A DNA stretch of 64,000 bases from assembly GCA_023313575.1 (NCBI GenBank), contig JAJTTP010000003.1, positions 2,852,001 through 2,916,000 of the forward strand, given 5' to 3'. The DNA is from Eutypella sp. D-1. Taxonomy: Eukaryota > Ascomycota > Sordariomycetes > Xylariales > Diatrypaceae. The number at the start of each line of letters is the position of its first letter. The stretch's first letter is position 1. The position numbers were made by a program, and so were the translations under genes. Below are positions 10,834 through 21,287 of this stretch, one piece after another. Below the pieces are notes generated by a model that did no database searches, was not told where the DNA came from, and saw only the letters and a list, made by a program, of their open reading frames with translations.

Positions 10834-11730
10834 GGTCGAAGTGGCTTTCTTGTCTAGGGTTTAAACGTGTATGCTTTCACCTCGAAAAACTCACTTGGTC
10901 TTCGTCGCTATCGGAGACGTTCGTCTGAGGGCGATGATGGAATGCGAGGCGGCTTTGTAGTGAGTGGTAAGTTATTCAGTGCAGATATGAAGAGCTGAGT
11001 TGGCTTGTTGATCGAAAGTCGTGAGGATCCTATGCTCGCCTCTCGCTGGAAAGGATCCGCGAATATATAGTTCCCCATGACGCTCTTGAGCCCGTTTACA
11101 AACAGCGGAGGTCCCGCCACAGATCAGTCGTTCTTGCACGTCTGTCTGTACGGCATCGTTGAAACAGGCCCTCATTGCGGGACAGGAGCATTTGCTGAGA
11201 CATGGTCTTAGAACAAGGAGCGTCAGGGGTTCCGGGGCCCCTGAACCGGACCACTCTTAGGTCGATATTTATGGCAGAGAGCATCCTAGTAGAGTCGAGG
11301 GAGATCTGGTCGATAGTGGTGAGGTCTTTAGACGCGAGTCTGTAGTTCCAGAGTTTCGCGGGCAGAGTGGGAGGCTTCCAAGATTTTCGAGTCGCGGAAT
11401 GGGACGAACAACATCATTGTGATCATCAAGTGAACAAATTAGAAGAAAAGTTCTATGCTCAGTGCATGAAAGCCCTCTCAGACATGGATATATACATAAC
11501 CAACTACTCCGGTACCACCCAATCAACTCACCAACCCCCGCTTCTTATGAAAAAGTATAATCATCAATAATCGAGTGCGCATAACTGAGTGCGTATAACC
11601 GAGTGCTCACTCACTCGGCGCATTAGAAGTTATATATGTCAGGTAGATAGATGATGCCCGCCGGGGCACACTCGCGTGCTCGGCATCGTAAAACGCACTT
11701 GAATCCCTCCGTTCAAGTTCGCGCTCGCGC
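10834..11730. other. Intergenic between SRR1-like and LaeA-like genes
   Basis: It contains the SRR1-like promoter and the 3' region of the methyltransferase. Small ORFs on both strands overlap one another and are not supported. The only distinct feature is a 14-nt tandem repeat (11571-11612). Confidence 0.5.
11571..11612. repeat. 14-nt tandem repeat, three imperfect copies
   Basis: Units start at 11571, 11585 and 11599 and share the core YGAGTGCGYATAA; the third copy has diverged after GAGTGC. It lies 120 nt beyond the stop of the LaeA-like gene, so it may be in its 3' UTR. Confidence 0.75.
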
Positions 11731-13221
11731 TCACGCCTCGGGCTTCCGCGCATACACGATGCGCTGGGGGATATAGGCGTGGATGCCGCGGGTCCGTAGC
11801 TCCTTGCGGACGTTCATGGCGAAGACGCGCATCTCGTCTAGGGGCCTCCGCATAACCTGCTCCCACATGAACATCATGGTGCCTGTAATGATGAAGAGAC
11901 CGGCAGAGGTTAGCATGATAATCAATCATGAACTGATCTGAGCCCAAAGAGAAAAGGCTTGATGGGGGAGTGGCGTTCTCCCCTGTTGTGTCAGACGAGG
12001 AAGACAGGGATCAGCGAGACGCTATTTCGTACCTTCGAGATCCTGCTCTATGGCGAATTGTTCGTACTGTCCGATCTCCGCGTAGTGCGGATCTGCCGGC
12101 CAGGGACTGATTGGTATCTGCAACAAAGATGAGATGATTAATAGGCAGGCGAGAGAATTTGACAGCAGGTGATGATGGGGATCTACCCAGGTTACACAGC
12201 AGAAGCCTACCTTAAGATTCCTGACAGTGATGTCGGTGAAGCCGGCCTCCTGGATGCCCTTGAGCTGGAGGTTGTCGGAGACAACGGCAAAGGGCCTCCC
12301 TAATTGCCGACCGCCCTCGCGGTTCATGGTGGCCCAGCGGACAAGCTCGCTGTCCGCGGAGAGGGTGCCGTCATCGCTCTCGAAGGCGGCATCGGGCTCA
12401 AAGCTCTCGATCCAGCCGCCAGGTTTTAGGGCGGCATAGGCCTGGCGGAAAAGGCGGGGCCAGTCGGCGACGGCGCCAACCAAGTAGCGGATGTGGACGT
12501 AGTCAAAGGTGCCCTCGGACCAGGTCCAGGGCAGCTCGGCATCGTCTATCTCGAACTTGCAGTTGACCGGGATCCAGTAGGGCTGGATAGGGGACAGGTC
12601 GGTGCCCAGCACCTGGGCGTTCGGATACTCGTCCGCAAAGTCTATAGCCCAGATGCCGGTGCCGGTGCCGACATCAAGTACCTTGCTGACGTCGCGAGGG
12701 ATCGGGGCCAGGTGCAGGCGCCCTCCCAGCAACAGCGTCAGCACGTGATGGTTGATATCCATGGCCTCGGCCTGGCGCTCATCGTTAGGACCCCAGTACC
12801 GCGTGGCGTGGCGCTCGCTGTGGAATGTGCGGCCATGGATGGTGCGGTAGTCCATTATGCTGGCAGAGACGGAGGCCGTCGTGCTCGCCCTGAGGGATGA
12901 GGTCAGACGAGGATACTTTGGCAACGGCCGGGATTCGGAAAGACTTACATATCGAAGCCGAGGGCCGAGTCAGTATCCTCATCGTCATTTTCGTCATTGT
13001 CATCAGTCTCCTAGATAGATATATTTCAGTAATAAATTCTTCGGAAAATGCCGCTACCCGTGCTACAGCTGCGGTTCTGAGAAGTAACTTGTATCCAGAC
13101 TCACCTGCGAATGGCTAGGTTCGATGACAGCAGTAGTAGTAGAGTCGCATGCCGCGACTGGGGCGGACGGCCCCTCGTGACTCGTCGTCCCACCAGTTGA
13201 CTGCGTTGATGTCTCGACCAT
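11731..13221 (-). CDS. LaeA-like SAM-dependent methyltransferase
   Basis: Five exons, read 13221-13105, 13010-12949, 12889-12211, 12117-12033 and 11882-11731, encode 364 aa. Every junction keeps frame, with donors GTGAGT, GTAAGT, GTAGGC, GTACGA. The N-terminus is disordered and Ser/Thr-rich, then acidic (ETDDNDENDDED), reaching SALGFD. The class I methyltransferase core follows: DYRTIHGRTFHSERHATRYW (73-92), motif I VLDVGTGTGIWAIDFADEYP (130-149), an acidic motif II region and LKPGGWIESFE. This architecture matches the LaeA-like methyltransferases of Pezizomycotina, some of which act with velvet proteins on secondary metabolism; most paralogues are uncharacterised. It is probably a paralogue rather than LaeA itself. 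It is divergent from COG1. An in-frame upstream ATG at 13410 exists, but MVETS at 13221 is the better start. Confidence 0.88.
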
Positions 13222-14810
13222 GGCCGGTCGGTGGTTTTGCGACGCAATATACGCACGAAGCTGTTTTGTATCCTCACACTCTATTCTTCTTCTATTTCTG
13301 GGAATTAAGGAAATAAGAAGAAAACAAAAAAAAGGGAAGATATCCAATGATAGCCGATAATATGCCAAAATGTACGCTATTCCCGTACTACTCCGCGAGT
13401 TGGTTGTCAATTACCTAGTTGGTCCAGCTACCCAATGGAGTAGTCTTTCCTAGGTACATGGTAGTTCCTTGGTCTTATTAATAAACCCAACCCAGGCGGA
13501 CGAGTCATGAGCTGAATAATGATCAGAAATATGACCTCGGCTTCTTTTTTTTCCTCTTTTTTTCTTGTCTTTTTTTCCGAGACACTTTAAGAGAGATAAA
13601 GGGATAAGTTAGTACCTATCTATGTAGGTAGTTGGGTGAGAGTGAATCGCAGTAATACAAAGCAGAATCCTGGAAAGCAGGAAGCTGAAGGAATGCTTTA
13701 AGAGAGATCTCGTGCTGTGCTACAACGGGCCGGTAGCGCATGGATAGGTAGATGCAGGCCGGGTGCAAGTACTATAAGTACCTACCTAAACGGCCTAGAC
13801 AGGGATACTTTAGTATGTAGGGGGCAAGGTGGTACTTTATAGGTATGGATAGGAAATAGACGGAGGAGGAGGATCTGCTGCTATAAAAGTCCGTAGTATC
13901 CATGGCAGCCATGGATGCGGTTTTTGCTCTTGACAGTTACGTATTTCTATGCATGTTGGCTTTAACATCATCAATAACACCAACAGCACGGAGAACTTAT
14001 AGGGGTATAGCGGAAGGGGTGGTACGTAAGCCCCTACCTTTGTACACATACTCTACTTGGTCGTTAAGCCAAGCTACTTACATGTAGGTACTGAAGATCG
14101 AGTTGTCGCGTGTCTTATCCATGTAAGCCATGTTCAAGTACCTATATAGATGTTAAGCCTTTGGAGCTGGCCGGGGATGTACGGAGTATTCATATGCATA
14201 TACATAGTATCCCTTGCGTCGGGGAATCCCGATTGATCGGCCCTTGACATACCTCCATCTAATCAATCCAGTCCGGCTGTATACCTACCTAAGTAGGGAC
14301 CTATCCTCTCCGCTGCATGTCATTTTGGCAGCTGGAGGTTGACAGGCTTTGAGGGGCAGCTGGCAGGATTCAACACCTGGGCAGCCTTTAAGGTTTAATT
14401 AAATATGAGTGGTCAAAGCTCATTTTAGGATATATATCCATATACAGAGGTGGGGACTCTTAAGCTAAGAAGGTACGTATAGGTATCTAGACAGCCAGAG
14501 CTTCAAGTTGCTTAAATCCTTGAACTTAAACCAACATATCACATATCATCATAATTACTTCCTAAGTACTAATAGACAACCTTTGATTTTCAACCTGACA
14601 ATCTGAATTACGGTTGCGAGAAAAGACTACACCCTTTAATTTTAATGGTACGACTGACTACCTAGGTATATGGACCATCGATTGGCATAGGCATATTGCA
14701 CCCGCAATTAGTACCTCTCTCTACCTAGGTAGTAAATCCCCGTCAGTCAAGTCAGCCGGGCGCTCGGCTTGGCTGACACGACACGACACGTCTCCCTCTT
14801 CCTTTGCACC
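13222..14810. promoter_or_regulatory. Shared upstream region of LaeA-like gene and COG1
   Basis: A divergent promoter region of 1.6 kb. It is rich in T runs and in the TACCTA/TAGGTA words seen in many spacers of this window (for example 13611-13631, 14281-14298, 14722-14733). No coding region is supported; ORFs at 13837-14049 and 13902-14087 overlap antisense and lack domains. Confidence 0.5.
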
Positions 14811-17276
14811 ATGGCTACTCCGGATACTACGAATCTCACCGATTCCGCCCAGATATTCACCTCCTACACCCTACCCCAGATCCGAGCTATCCACAAGTCC
14901 CTTCATGTCCAGATCGACGAGAAGTCCGCGCGCCTGCGCACCCAGGTCGGCACCAGCTACCGGGAACTCCTCGGCACCGCCGATACCATCGTCCAGATGC
15001 GCGAGGACATGCGCGAGGCCCAGGATGCCTTCGCCCGCATGAGCACTATGTGCGGACGCGCCGCCGTTGGTTCCAAGGTCGCCGGGCTGGGCAAATTCCG
15101 GGCACGCCCATCCGTCGACGACGTGGAGACCGGGAATGCGGCGAGGCTAAAATTGCTGGACGCTTGCAGACTTGCCGTCTCTAGACTTCTCAAGGGCCGC
15201 TTCGAGGGCAAAGGAAGTCGCTTGGTACTAGCCGCGAAAACGCTGATCCTGAGCCGCCTGCTCATTTCTAGCTTCGCCTCCGCCAACACAACCGACAAAG
15301 ATATACAGACGCAAGTCGACACCGCGAAGAAGAATCTGGGGGTCTTGCGGAGGAGATTGCTAAGAGCAGTGGAGAGAGTTCTAGAGAAGCCCGGGGACGC
15401 AGTGAAACAAGATGATATACTCAAAGTGCTATGTGCCTACAGCCTAGCATCCAGCTCCGGGGCCAGGGATGTTCTGCGCCACTTCCTCAGCGTCAGAAAG
15501 GAAGCCGTAATTTTCGAGTTCGACTCCGATGAACACGGGAAGGACAGAGGCCCGGATCACGTCTTACGTGGCCTTGACCTCTACACGAAAACGCTGTTGG
15601 ATGTACAGGCGCTGGTGCCACATAAGCTCTCCGATGCGTTAGCCTCGTTGAAGAAAGAACCTTTGCTGGCCGACGAGTCCTTGCGGGCACTAGAAGGCCT
15701 CCGGCTAGATGTTTACGAGAAATGGTGCGGCGACGAAATCCAGTACTTTACCCCCTTCATACGCCACGACGATCTCGAGCCTAGTCAAGCCAAGGACATG
15801 CTAGCAACGTGGGCGAAGACTGGTTGCGACGTCTTGCTCTCCGGTCTCGACAAGACCCTGGAACATATACCGGAGTTCAAGGCAATCGTGAACCTTCGAA
15901 CAAGCGTACTGGAATACTGGATCAAGAACGGCGCGAAGCCGAAAGGGCTTGACCCACCAGTCATGCTTGGCGGTCTGCGCGAAGCTGTCAATAAACGCCT
16001 AGTCGCAGTGCTGGATGCGAAAGTTGCTAAGCTCAGACTTGTGGGGTCCGAAGTAGCGGCCACGCTCGACTCGTGGCAGACAGGTACGACCGGGCGATAC
16101 AACAGCCTCTGGGACGGAGAGATGCTAGATATGGACATCACCAGCGGCGCCAACCAGATCGCCCACGAAGTCACCTCTCGCTTATACGGGCGCAACGATG
16201 CCGTATCCCGCGCCGTCACGTGCTACCAGTCGTGGTATCAGCTAATCGATGAGGTCGGTGACTTAGTTGAGCAGCTCAGGCGCCAGCGTTGGGACAACGA
16301 CGTGGAGGAGATCGAGGAGGAGGAAGTCATTGAGGCTCGGCAAAAACTGCTAAGCAAGGACGACCCGCAGCTGCTACACGAACAACTGCAGAATGACCTA
16401 AAGAAGGCATTCGGCGAATTAGATGAACAGATAGCCGCCCTATGGCGTAGCCGGAGCGAGGATTCCAACAGCGGCAACGTGGCCATGTACATGTTACGGA
16501 TTCTAAGAGACATCCGAAGCCAGCTACCCCAACTGGATGCCCTGGAAGCATTTGGGCTGGGCGAGGTGTCGTCCCTTCACCAGAGCCTGGCCGGCCATGT
16601 GTGTGTGTCTCCGGTGGACGAGTTCAGCCTTTCCGTCTTAACGAGGCGTCGCGTTGTCGGGCGAGGACTGTGGGAGGGCGAGCCGGCTTTACCCACGCAC
16701 CCCTCGCCGGGCACGTTCACGCTTTTGCAGAATCTTGTCATGGCTATGGGAGAGGCGGGCCTGGATCTCTGGACCCCCGTTGCTGTGCGGTTTCTCAAAC
16801 AGACCTTCAGCGCTCGCCTCGTCGACGTATGGCGTAAGGAGCTGGAGTCTGGGTTCGATGACGAGATGAATGTCGATAAGGAAGCCGAAGCCCCTAAGCA
16901 GAACGAGACCCCCGAGGAAGACAGGGGCCAGACAGAGGATGTAAAATCCCCCAACGAAAGCGAGAGGCCTGGAGAGGAGGAAGAAAAGGTAAATGTTCCC
17001 GAGGATGAGGACAGAGCCTTCGAACAGAAGGAGGCAGCAGCCCTTGACACGAAATCGGAGCAGAAGCAAGACCTGCTCGTCCAGTGGCTTTACGACATCA
17101 AGCTCCTTCAGCACTGTCTCGAAACCAATGATACGTCCCCTGAGGGGCCGCTTGCGAAACTTGCTCAGGACATATTCGTCACGACAGGTCTGGATGATGA
17201 CGCTAAGGAAAGGATCGCAAGGTCATGCCAGGAATATTGGAAGAGAACAAGCCTTTTATTCGGGCTCCTCACCTGA
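14811..17276 (+). CDS. COG1: Conserved oligomeric Golgi complex subunit 1
   Basis: An intronless gene of 821 aa. The ATG at 14811 has a good context (CACCATGG); an in-frame ATG at 14769 would add 14 residues that are not like the family. The N-terminus has the Cog1/Vps51-type coiled-coil: FTSYTLPQIRAIHKSLHVQI, then KSARLRTQVGTSYRELLGTA and an MREDMREAQ heptad. Cog1 is part of lobe A of the COG tethering complex, which acts on the cytosolic face of the Golgi in retrograde vesicle transport and glycosylation enzyme retention. An acidic, Glu-rich low-complexity insert is present at about residues 690-765, before the conserved C-terminal helix. The gene converges on the enoyl-CoA isomerase gene 200 nt downstream. 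Confidence 0.92.
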   Translation: MATPDTTNLTDSAQIFTSYTLPQIRAIHKSLHVQIDEKSARLRTQVGTSYRELLGTADTIVQMREDMREAQDAFARMSTMCGRAAVGSKVAGLGKFRARPSVDDVETGNAARLKLLDACRLAVSRLLKGRFEGKGSRLVLAAKTLILSRLLISSFASANTTDKDIQTQVDTAKKNLGVLRRRLLRAVERVLEKPGDAVKQDDILKVLCAYSLASSSGARDVLRHFLSVRKEAVIFEFDSDEHGKDRGPDHVLRGLDLYTKTLLDVQALVPHKLSDALASLKKEPLLADESLRALEGLRLDVYEKWCGDEIQYFTPFIRHDDLEPSQAKDMLATWAKTGCDVLLSGLDKTLEHIPEFKAIVNLRTSVLEYWIKNGAKPKGLDPPVMLGGLREAVNKRLVAVLDAKVAKLRLVGSEVAATLDSWQTGTTGRYNSLWDGEMLDMDITSGANQIAHEVTSRLYGRNDAVSRAVTCYQSWYQLIDEVGDLVEQLRRQRWDNDVEEIEEEEVIEARQKLLSKDDPQLLHEQLQNDLKKAFGELDEQIAALWRSRSEDSNSGNVAMYMLRILRDIRSQLPQLDALEAFGLGEVSSLHQSLAGHVCVSPVDEFSLSVLTRRRVVGRGLWEGEPALPTHPSPGTFTLLQNLVMAMGEAGLDLWTPVAVRFLKQTFSARLVDVWRKELESGFDDEMNVDKEAEAPKQNETPEEDRGQTEDVKSPNESERPGEEEEKVNVPEDEDRAFEQKEAAALDTKSEQKQDLLVQWLYDIKLLQHCLETNDTSPEGPLAKLAQDIFVTTGLDDDAKERIARSCQEYWKRTSLLFGLLT

Positions 17277-17335
17277 TGGGACAATTCATACAGCCGATTG
17301 AACTATCGGCCATACATGTAGATCTTATTTAGATA

Positions 17336-17343
17336 TGTATATA
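17336..17343 (+). promoter_or_regulatory. Candidate PUF-binding site in COG1 3' UTR
   Basis: The sequence TGTATATA, 60 nt after the COG1 stop codon, is a perfect match to the RNA element UGUANAUA. The Pumilio protein encoded at 24719-27585 carries the residue code predicting recognition of UGUAUAUA. An 8-mer occurs by chance often enough that this is only a candidate. Confidence 0.35.
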
Positions 17344-17476
17344 CCTTACGTATGGCAAGCATTTATTTTCATGAATTGATTGACCCGTGGCTTTATGAAT
17401 CCTGACACAACTGGCTCGAAGATTGAGATCCAAAGACGAAAACTAAAAAGAAAAGAAAAAGAGCAATTTCCCATAA

Positions 17477-18541
17477 TTACAGCTTATGCTTCTTCTGCCC
17501 CGTAGCGATCTTGCGGAACTCCTCAGCGGGGACGCCGCTGACGAAGCGGTCGAGACCAGCAAAGACCTCCGCGACGTTCTGGCGCTCGAGGACCTCGTTC
17601 TCGGGGGCGCGCAAGAGCGCCTTGATGCCGAGGAGGCTATCGCCGACGAGGTGGTCGCCGAGCTTATCACGGACCTCGTCCATGACGGCGGCGAGGAAGG
17701 CGTCGCTATCGGCCTCGGCCTCCCTGGTGCCCCGCATCTTCTCGTTGCCGGCGTGGGGCTCGATGACCTTGTTGACGTAGCCGGCGGCGACGAGCTCATC
17801 GCAGGGAATGCGGCGGGCCATGAGCAGGGCCTCGGCGGCGCGGGCGGGGCCCAGGCGGCGGGCGAGGGCGCGGGAGGCGCCGCCCTCGGCCACGAGCCCT
17901 AGCGACGCGAACGGCGCTAGCAGGAACGCGTGCGGCGCCGCGTAGACGAAGTCCGCGAACGCTGTCAGCGCCGCGCTGAGCCCCACCACCGGCCCGTTCA
18001 GCGCCGCTACCAGCACCTTCGGGTGCGTGTAGAACGCCCGCGTCAGGTTCAGGTTGCTCGGCAGGAAGGTGTACAGCCATTTCCGGTACTCGTCCTGCTC
18101 CCCGGATCCGGCGCCAGCGCCGGCCGCCTTCTCGTCGCCCTTCTCTGCCGCCGCTGATTCGGCCTCCTCCTGCCGCTTACCTATCGACCCCACGTCGGCG
18201 CCGCTATAAGGGAGGTGGTGTTAGTAAAGCCTTGGCCCCGTATAAGAAACAAAAAGAAAGCTTTAGGGTTTTAAGCCTCAACTTGGATGGGATGTGAAGA
18301 AAGAAGCGTAAAGGAGGAGGTTGGGTGCTTACGCGGAAAAATAGCGACCCTTCCCTGTCAGCACGGTGATGTAGATGTCGTCGCGGGAGGCGATCTCGCG
18401 CATGGCTCTCGACAGTTGGTAGTACCCTTCCAGGTCTAGCGCGTTGAGTTTCCGCTCATTCTCAATGGTTATGGTGGCGATGCGCCCGGAGTAGGAGACC
18501 TTGATCACGTTCGGCGCCGCCGAACCCGCCGCCGCCGCCAT
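17477..18541 (-). CDS. Peroxisomal enoyl-CoA isomerase/hydratase
   Basis: Two exons, read 18541-18333 and 18203-17477, give 311 aa. The intron (GTAAGC donor, TTATAG acceptor, 129 nt) joins GKGRYFSA to GADVG, restoring the crotonase oxyanion-hole segment. Crotonase features: IATITIENERKLNALD near the N-terminus, NGPVVGLSAALTAFADFVYA (oxyanion hole 2), and LGLVAEGGAS with Glu176 where delta3,delta2-enoyl-CoA isomerases such as yeast Eci1 have their catalytic Glu. The C-terminal KHKL is a variant of the PTS1 peroxisomal signal. This points to beta-oxidation of unsaturated fatty acids. A 30-residue Ala/Glu/Gly-rich insert (about 80-110) sits after the first oxyanion segment and is unusual. Isomerase versus hydratase cannot be settled by eye. 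Confidence 0.88.
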
Positions 18542-19703
18542 GGTTTACTCTGTCAGCTCTGTTTAAGCAAGGGCCTCTCCGCTTCGGGGCTTCCTGTGCT
18601 TCCCGTCCCCTCTCGTGACTTGTATAGATCTCTGGATTGGCTAGAGGGCTCAGACAGGAATTTAGAATGTGATATACCACATATGTGCTTGAAATGGAAG
18701 TTGTGTCAATATTTTAAGTACCTAAAGTTGACTATTACAGTTTTTAGATTGTCTGGAGGCCGGTGGTTTCCCCAGATATCCCTTCCCACCTATTTGGATC
18801 CGCAATGGGGCCCCACACAGACGTGAAGAAGCCGAGGCACGATGCTTATGTATGTAGGTACGGGAGCTACTCTGTTTAGTTAGCCTAGACTCTCCCGGGT
18901 TAGGCTGATTGAATCCCCCCAACTTCAGTGTACAGCGTGTTTCCCACACAAAACCCCACGTATCTTGGATTTCTATTACAAGTATAACCGAGGATTGGGG
19001 AAGTTAGGGTATATAGGCGGTAAGCTACTTCCTAAACACATAAGTACCTAGGTAGCTTTAAAGCATATAGCCTCGAGCTGTCTTGCTTCCCGAGATCCTC
19101 CCTGTAGGTTATGGAGGTACCATTAGGTAAAGGCTTGCTAAGATGGGGCTTTCGACTTGCACATATTATACTTACCTATGTGCGGTAACATCCATAATTA
19201 GTTCGTGTTGGATAATACACCTAGGTACCTAGAGATAAGTCCTATAAGCTAGGGACTTGAGGACTGTCGTTTTAATTGTAACCCAGAAATATCAGCTCTT
19301 GTAATACAAAAAGATTTATCAGATCCAGATGTAAAACTTTTTTCTGGGGAAGATGGCATGGGATGATGGTATCCTATATTAGATGTAGTACTACGTTTTA
19401 CGGTGAGGAAGAATTCCCCTATAAAAATTGGCTTTCCCACCCTCTATGCTGCAAGATTGACCCAATTAAATAGGGCTGAATATCTTGTCCGCTTCACTTG
19501 TATGTACTCAGACTTCTTCTCAGACTCAACTTCTTCTGGTAACGCACGACCACGACGACAGACAAGAACGGCCAAGACTGATAGAAGCCCCCGGCGAGTA
19601 AAGAAAACTACTTGCTTGAAAATTGTAGGCTGTAGGCACAGGCCTTACACATCACATCCAAACAATACTCGGGAGAAGGTGGAGACACACGGACCTAGCA
19701 GCA
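18542..19703. promoter_or_regulatory. Divergent upstream region of the isomerase and PP2C genes
   Basis: AT-rich spacer with several TACCTAGGTA-type words (19044-19056, 19219-19232). It must hold the promoters of the minus-strand isomerase and the plus-strand phosphatase. The ORF at 19403-19804 runs into the phosphatase start in another frame and is not supported. Confidence 0.45.
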
Positions 19704-21287
19704 ATGTTGACCCGGCGATTCGTGAAGCAAGGGACGCGTCCGGTCTACTTGCTGACGCGTATTTACGGCTGCCATCACTTGCCACGACAAACTCGCTGGA
19801 TTAGTAGCGACCGCGGGGATGGCAACGACGCGAAGAAGGATTCAATAAAAAGTAGCCCTGTCCGTATCTGGGGGTCAATTGCTGTACTTGGGATTCTTGC
19901 CGGTTTTGTCTATCGAAAAGTAGCCTATCATGAAGACAACAGAAAGGAGGATAAGGCGGTTCCGAACCTAGACCAGCTGTGTCCGTCAGGTGGCGAGGAC
20001 AAGATCTCCTACGGACCTATCCCTACCTCGGAGGACGTCACGCGACAGCTCAACGAGACCACCTGGTCGTACCCGAAGACAGGGTCCTCCGCCGTCCACC
20101 GGTACGATGGTGCGCAGCTCGGCTCCAACAGCCCCTGCGAGGACGCCTACCTACACGGGCGCCTCGCCAACCCGATACGCGGCAGCCGCTCCACAGACGA
20201 GTGGATGGCCTGGGCCGTCTTCGACGGCCACTGCGGCTGGCAAATGTCGGACCTGCTGACGCGGGAGCTCGTGCCGGCGGTGCGCCACGCCCTTAATGGG
20301 TTCTCAGCACTCCCTTCCCTTACCAGCAAGGAGTTCGAAGAAATCATTCATCGAGCCCTCAAGAGCGCCTTCACCGGCCTTGACGACAGGCTGGTGAAGA
20401 CCGCCGCGGCGACCATCGAGAGCGCCGACCTCTCGTTCCCCGAGAAGGCGAGGCGGCTCGAGGCGGCCTACGCTGGCGCTTGCGCGCTGCTAGCGCTCTT
20501 CGACCCGCATACCCGGACGCTGCGCGTAGCGTCGACGGGGGACTGCCGCGCGGTGCTGGGCCGGCGGATCCCCGGCAACGGCCGGTGGGAAGCCCGGGAG
20601 CTGACGACGGACCAAACGGGTGCGAACGCGGACGAGGCAGCGCGGATCCGCGCCGCGTTCCCGGACGAGCCCGGCATCGTGGCCGGTGGTCGCGTTTGGG
20701 GGATGCAGCCGTCGCGCACCTTTGGCGACGGCATGTGGAAGTGGTCCGCCCAGCTCAAGAAGACCCTGCGTGACTACTACAACGGCCTAAGTCTGCCGTC
20801 CGCTACGCGCTATAAGGATTATAAAGAAGGTCCCTACCTGACCGCTGAGCCCGCGGTCACCACGATCGAAGTTCCCGAAAACGAGGATTCGTTCCTGATC
20901 CTCGCCACCGACGGCCTCTGGGACACCATGTCCAGCGATGATGCGGTCAATCTCGTAGGGTGGTGGATTGAGTGGCAGCGTAAAGGAGGCCAGACACCGC
21001 CACCGAAGCCCTGGACGTCGGGCTCGAAGAAGGAAGCGGGCACTGAGCCGACGGTGCTGGGCTGGGAGCGCAACTGCCAGTTCGAGGAGGCCAATGCCAC
21101 CGTGCAGGACGGCAATGCGGCGGTCCACCTGGTGAGGAATGGGCTCGGCGGCGCCGACGACGAGACGGTGCGCGGTGCCCTCACGTTTCGCTACCCAAAC
21201 TCCAGGGACATTCGGGATGACATTACCGTGCAGGTTGTGTTCTTCAATTCCCCTTTCGGAAGTGATGGAAAGGGTGGAGGAAAGTAA
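19704..21287 (+). CDS. Mitochondrial PP2C phosphatase (Ptc5/PDP-like)
   Basis: An intronless gene of 527 aa. Residues 1-35 are basic and Ser/Arg-rich, fitting a mitochondrial presequence; a membrane segment follows (IWGSIAVLGILAGFVYRKV, 55-73). The PP2C core has the metal-binding Glu-Asp in PCEDAYLHG (146-147), FDGHCGWQ (174-176 DGH), STGDCRAVLG, ILATDGLWD and the final RDDITV. The segment MQPSRTFGDGMWKW is typical of the Ptc5/pyruvate dehydrogenase phosphatase branch. Yeast Ptc5 dephosphorylates the E1-alpha subunit of pyruvate dehydrogenase in the intermembrane or matrix side of mitochondria; the same role is likely here. A Gly/Lys-rich insert (WWIEWQRKGGQTPPPKPW) separates the last two core motifs, as in fungal relatives. 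Confidence 0.9.
   Translation: MLTRRFVKQGTRPVYLLTRIYGCHHLPRQTRWISSDRGDGNDAKKDSIKSSPVRIWGSIAVLGILAGFVYRKVAYHEDNRKEDKAVPNLDQLCPSGGEDKISYGPIPTSEDVTRQLNETTWSYPKTGSSAVHRYDGAQLGSNSPCEDAYLHGRLANPIRGSRSTDEWMAWAVFDGHCGWQMSDLLTRELVPAVRHALNGFSALPSLTSKEFEEIIHRALKSAFTGLDDRLVKTAAATIESADLSFPEKARRLEAAYAGACALLALFDPHTRTLRVASTGDCRAVLGRRIPGNGRWEARELTTDQTGANADEAARIRAAFPDEPGIVAGGRVWGMQPSRTFGDGMWKWSAQLKKTLRDYYNGLSLPSATRYKDYKEGPYLTAEPAVTTIEVPENEDSFLILATDGLWDTMSSDDAVNLVGWWIEWQRKGGQTPPPKPWTSGSKKEAGTEPTVLGWERNCQFEEANATVQDGNAAVHLVRNGLGGADDETVRGALTFRYPNSRDIRDDITVQVVFFNSPFGSDGKGGGK

Noticed and set aside
14614..15184. Other plus-strand frames overlapping the COG1 start
   Set aside because: Low-complexity composition and overlap with COG1 coding sequence.
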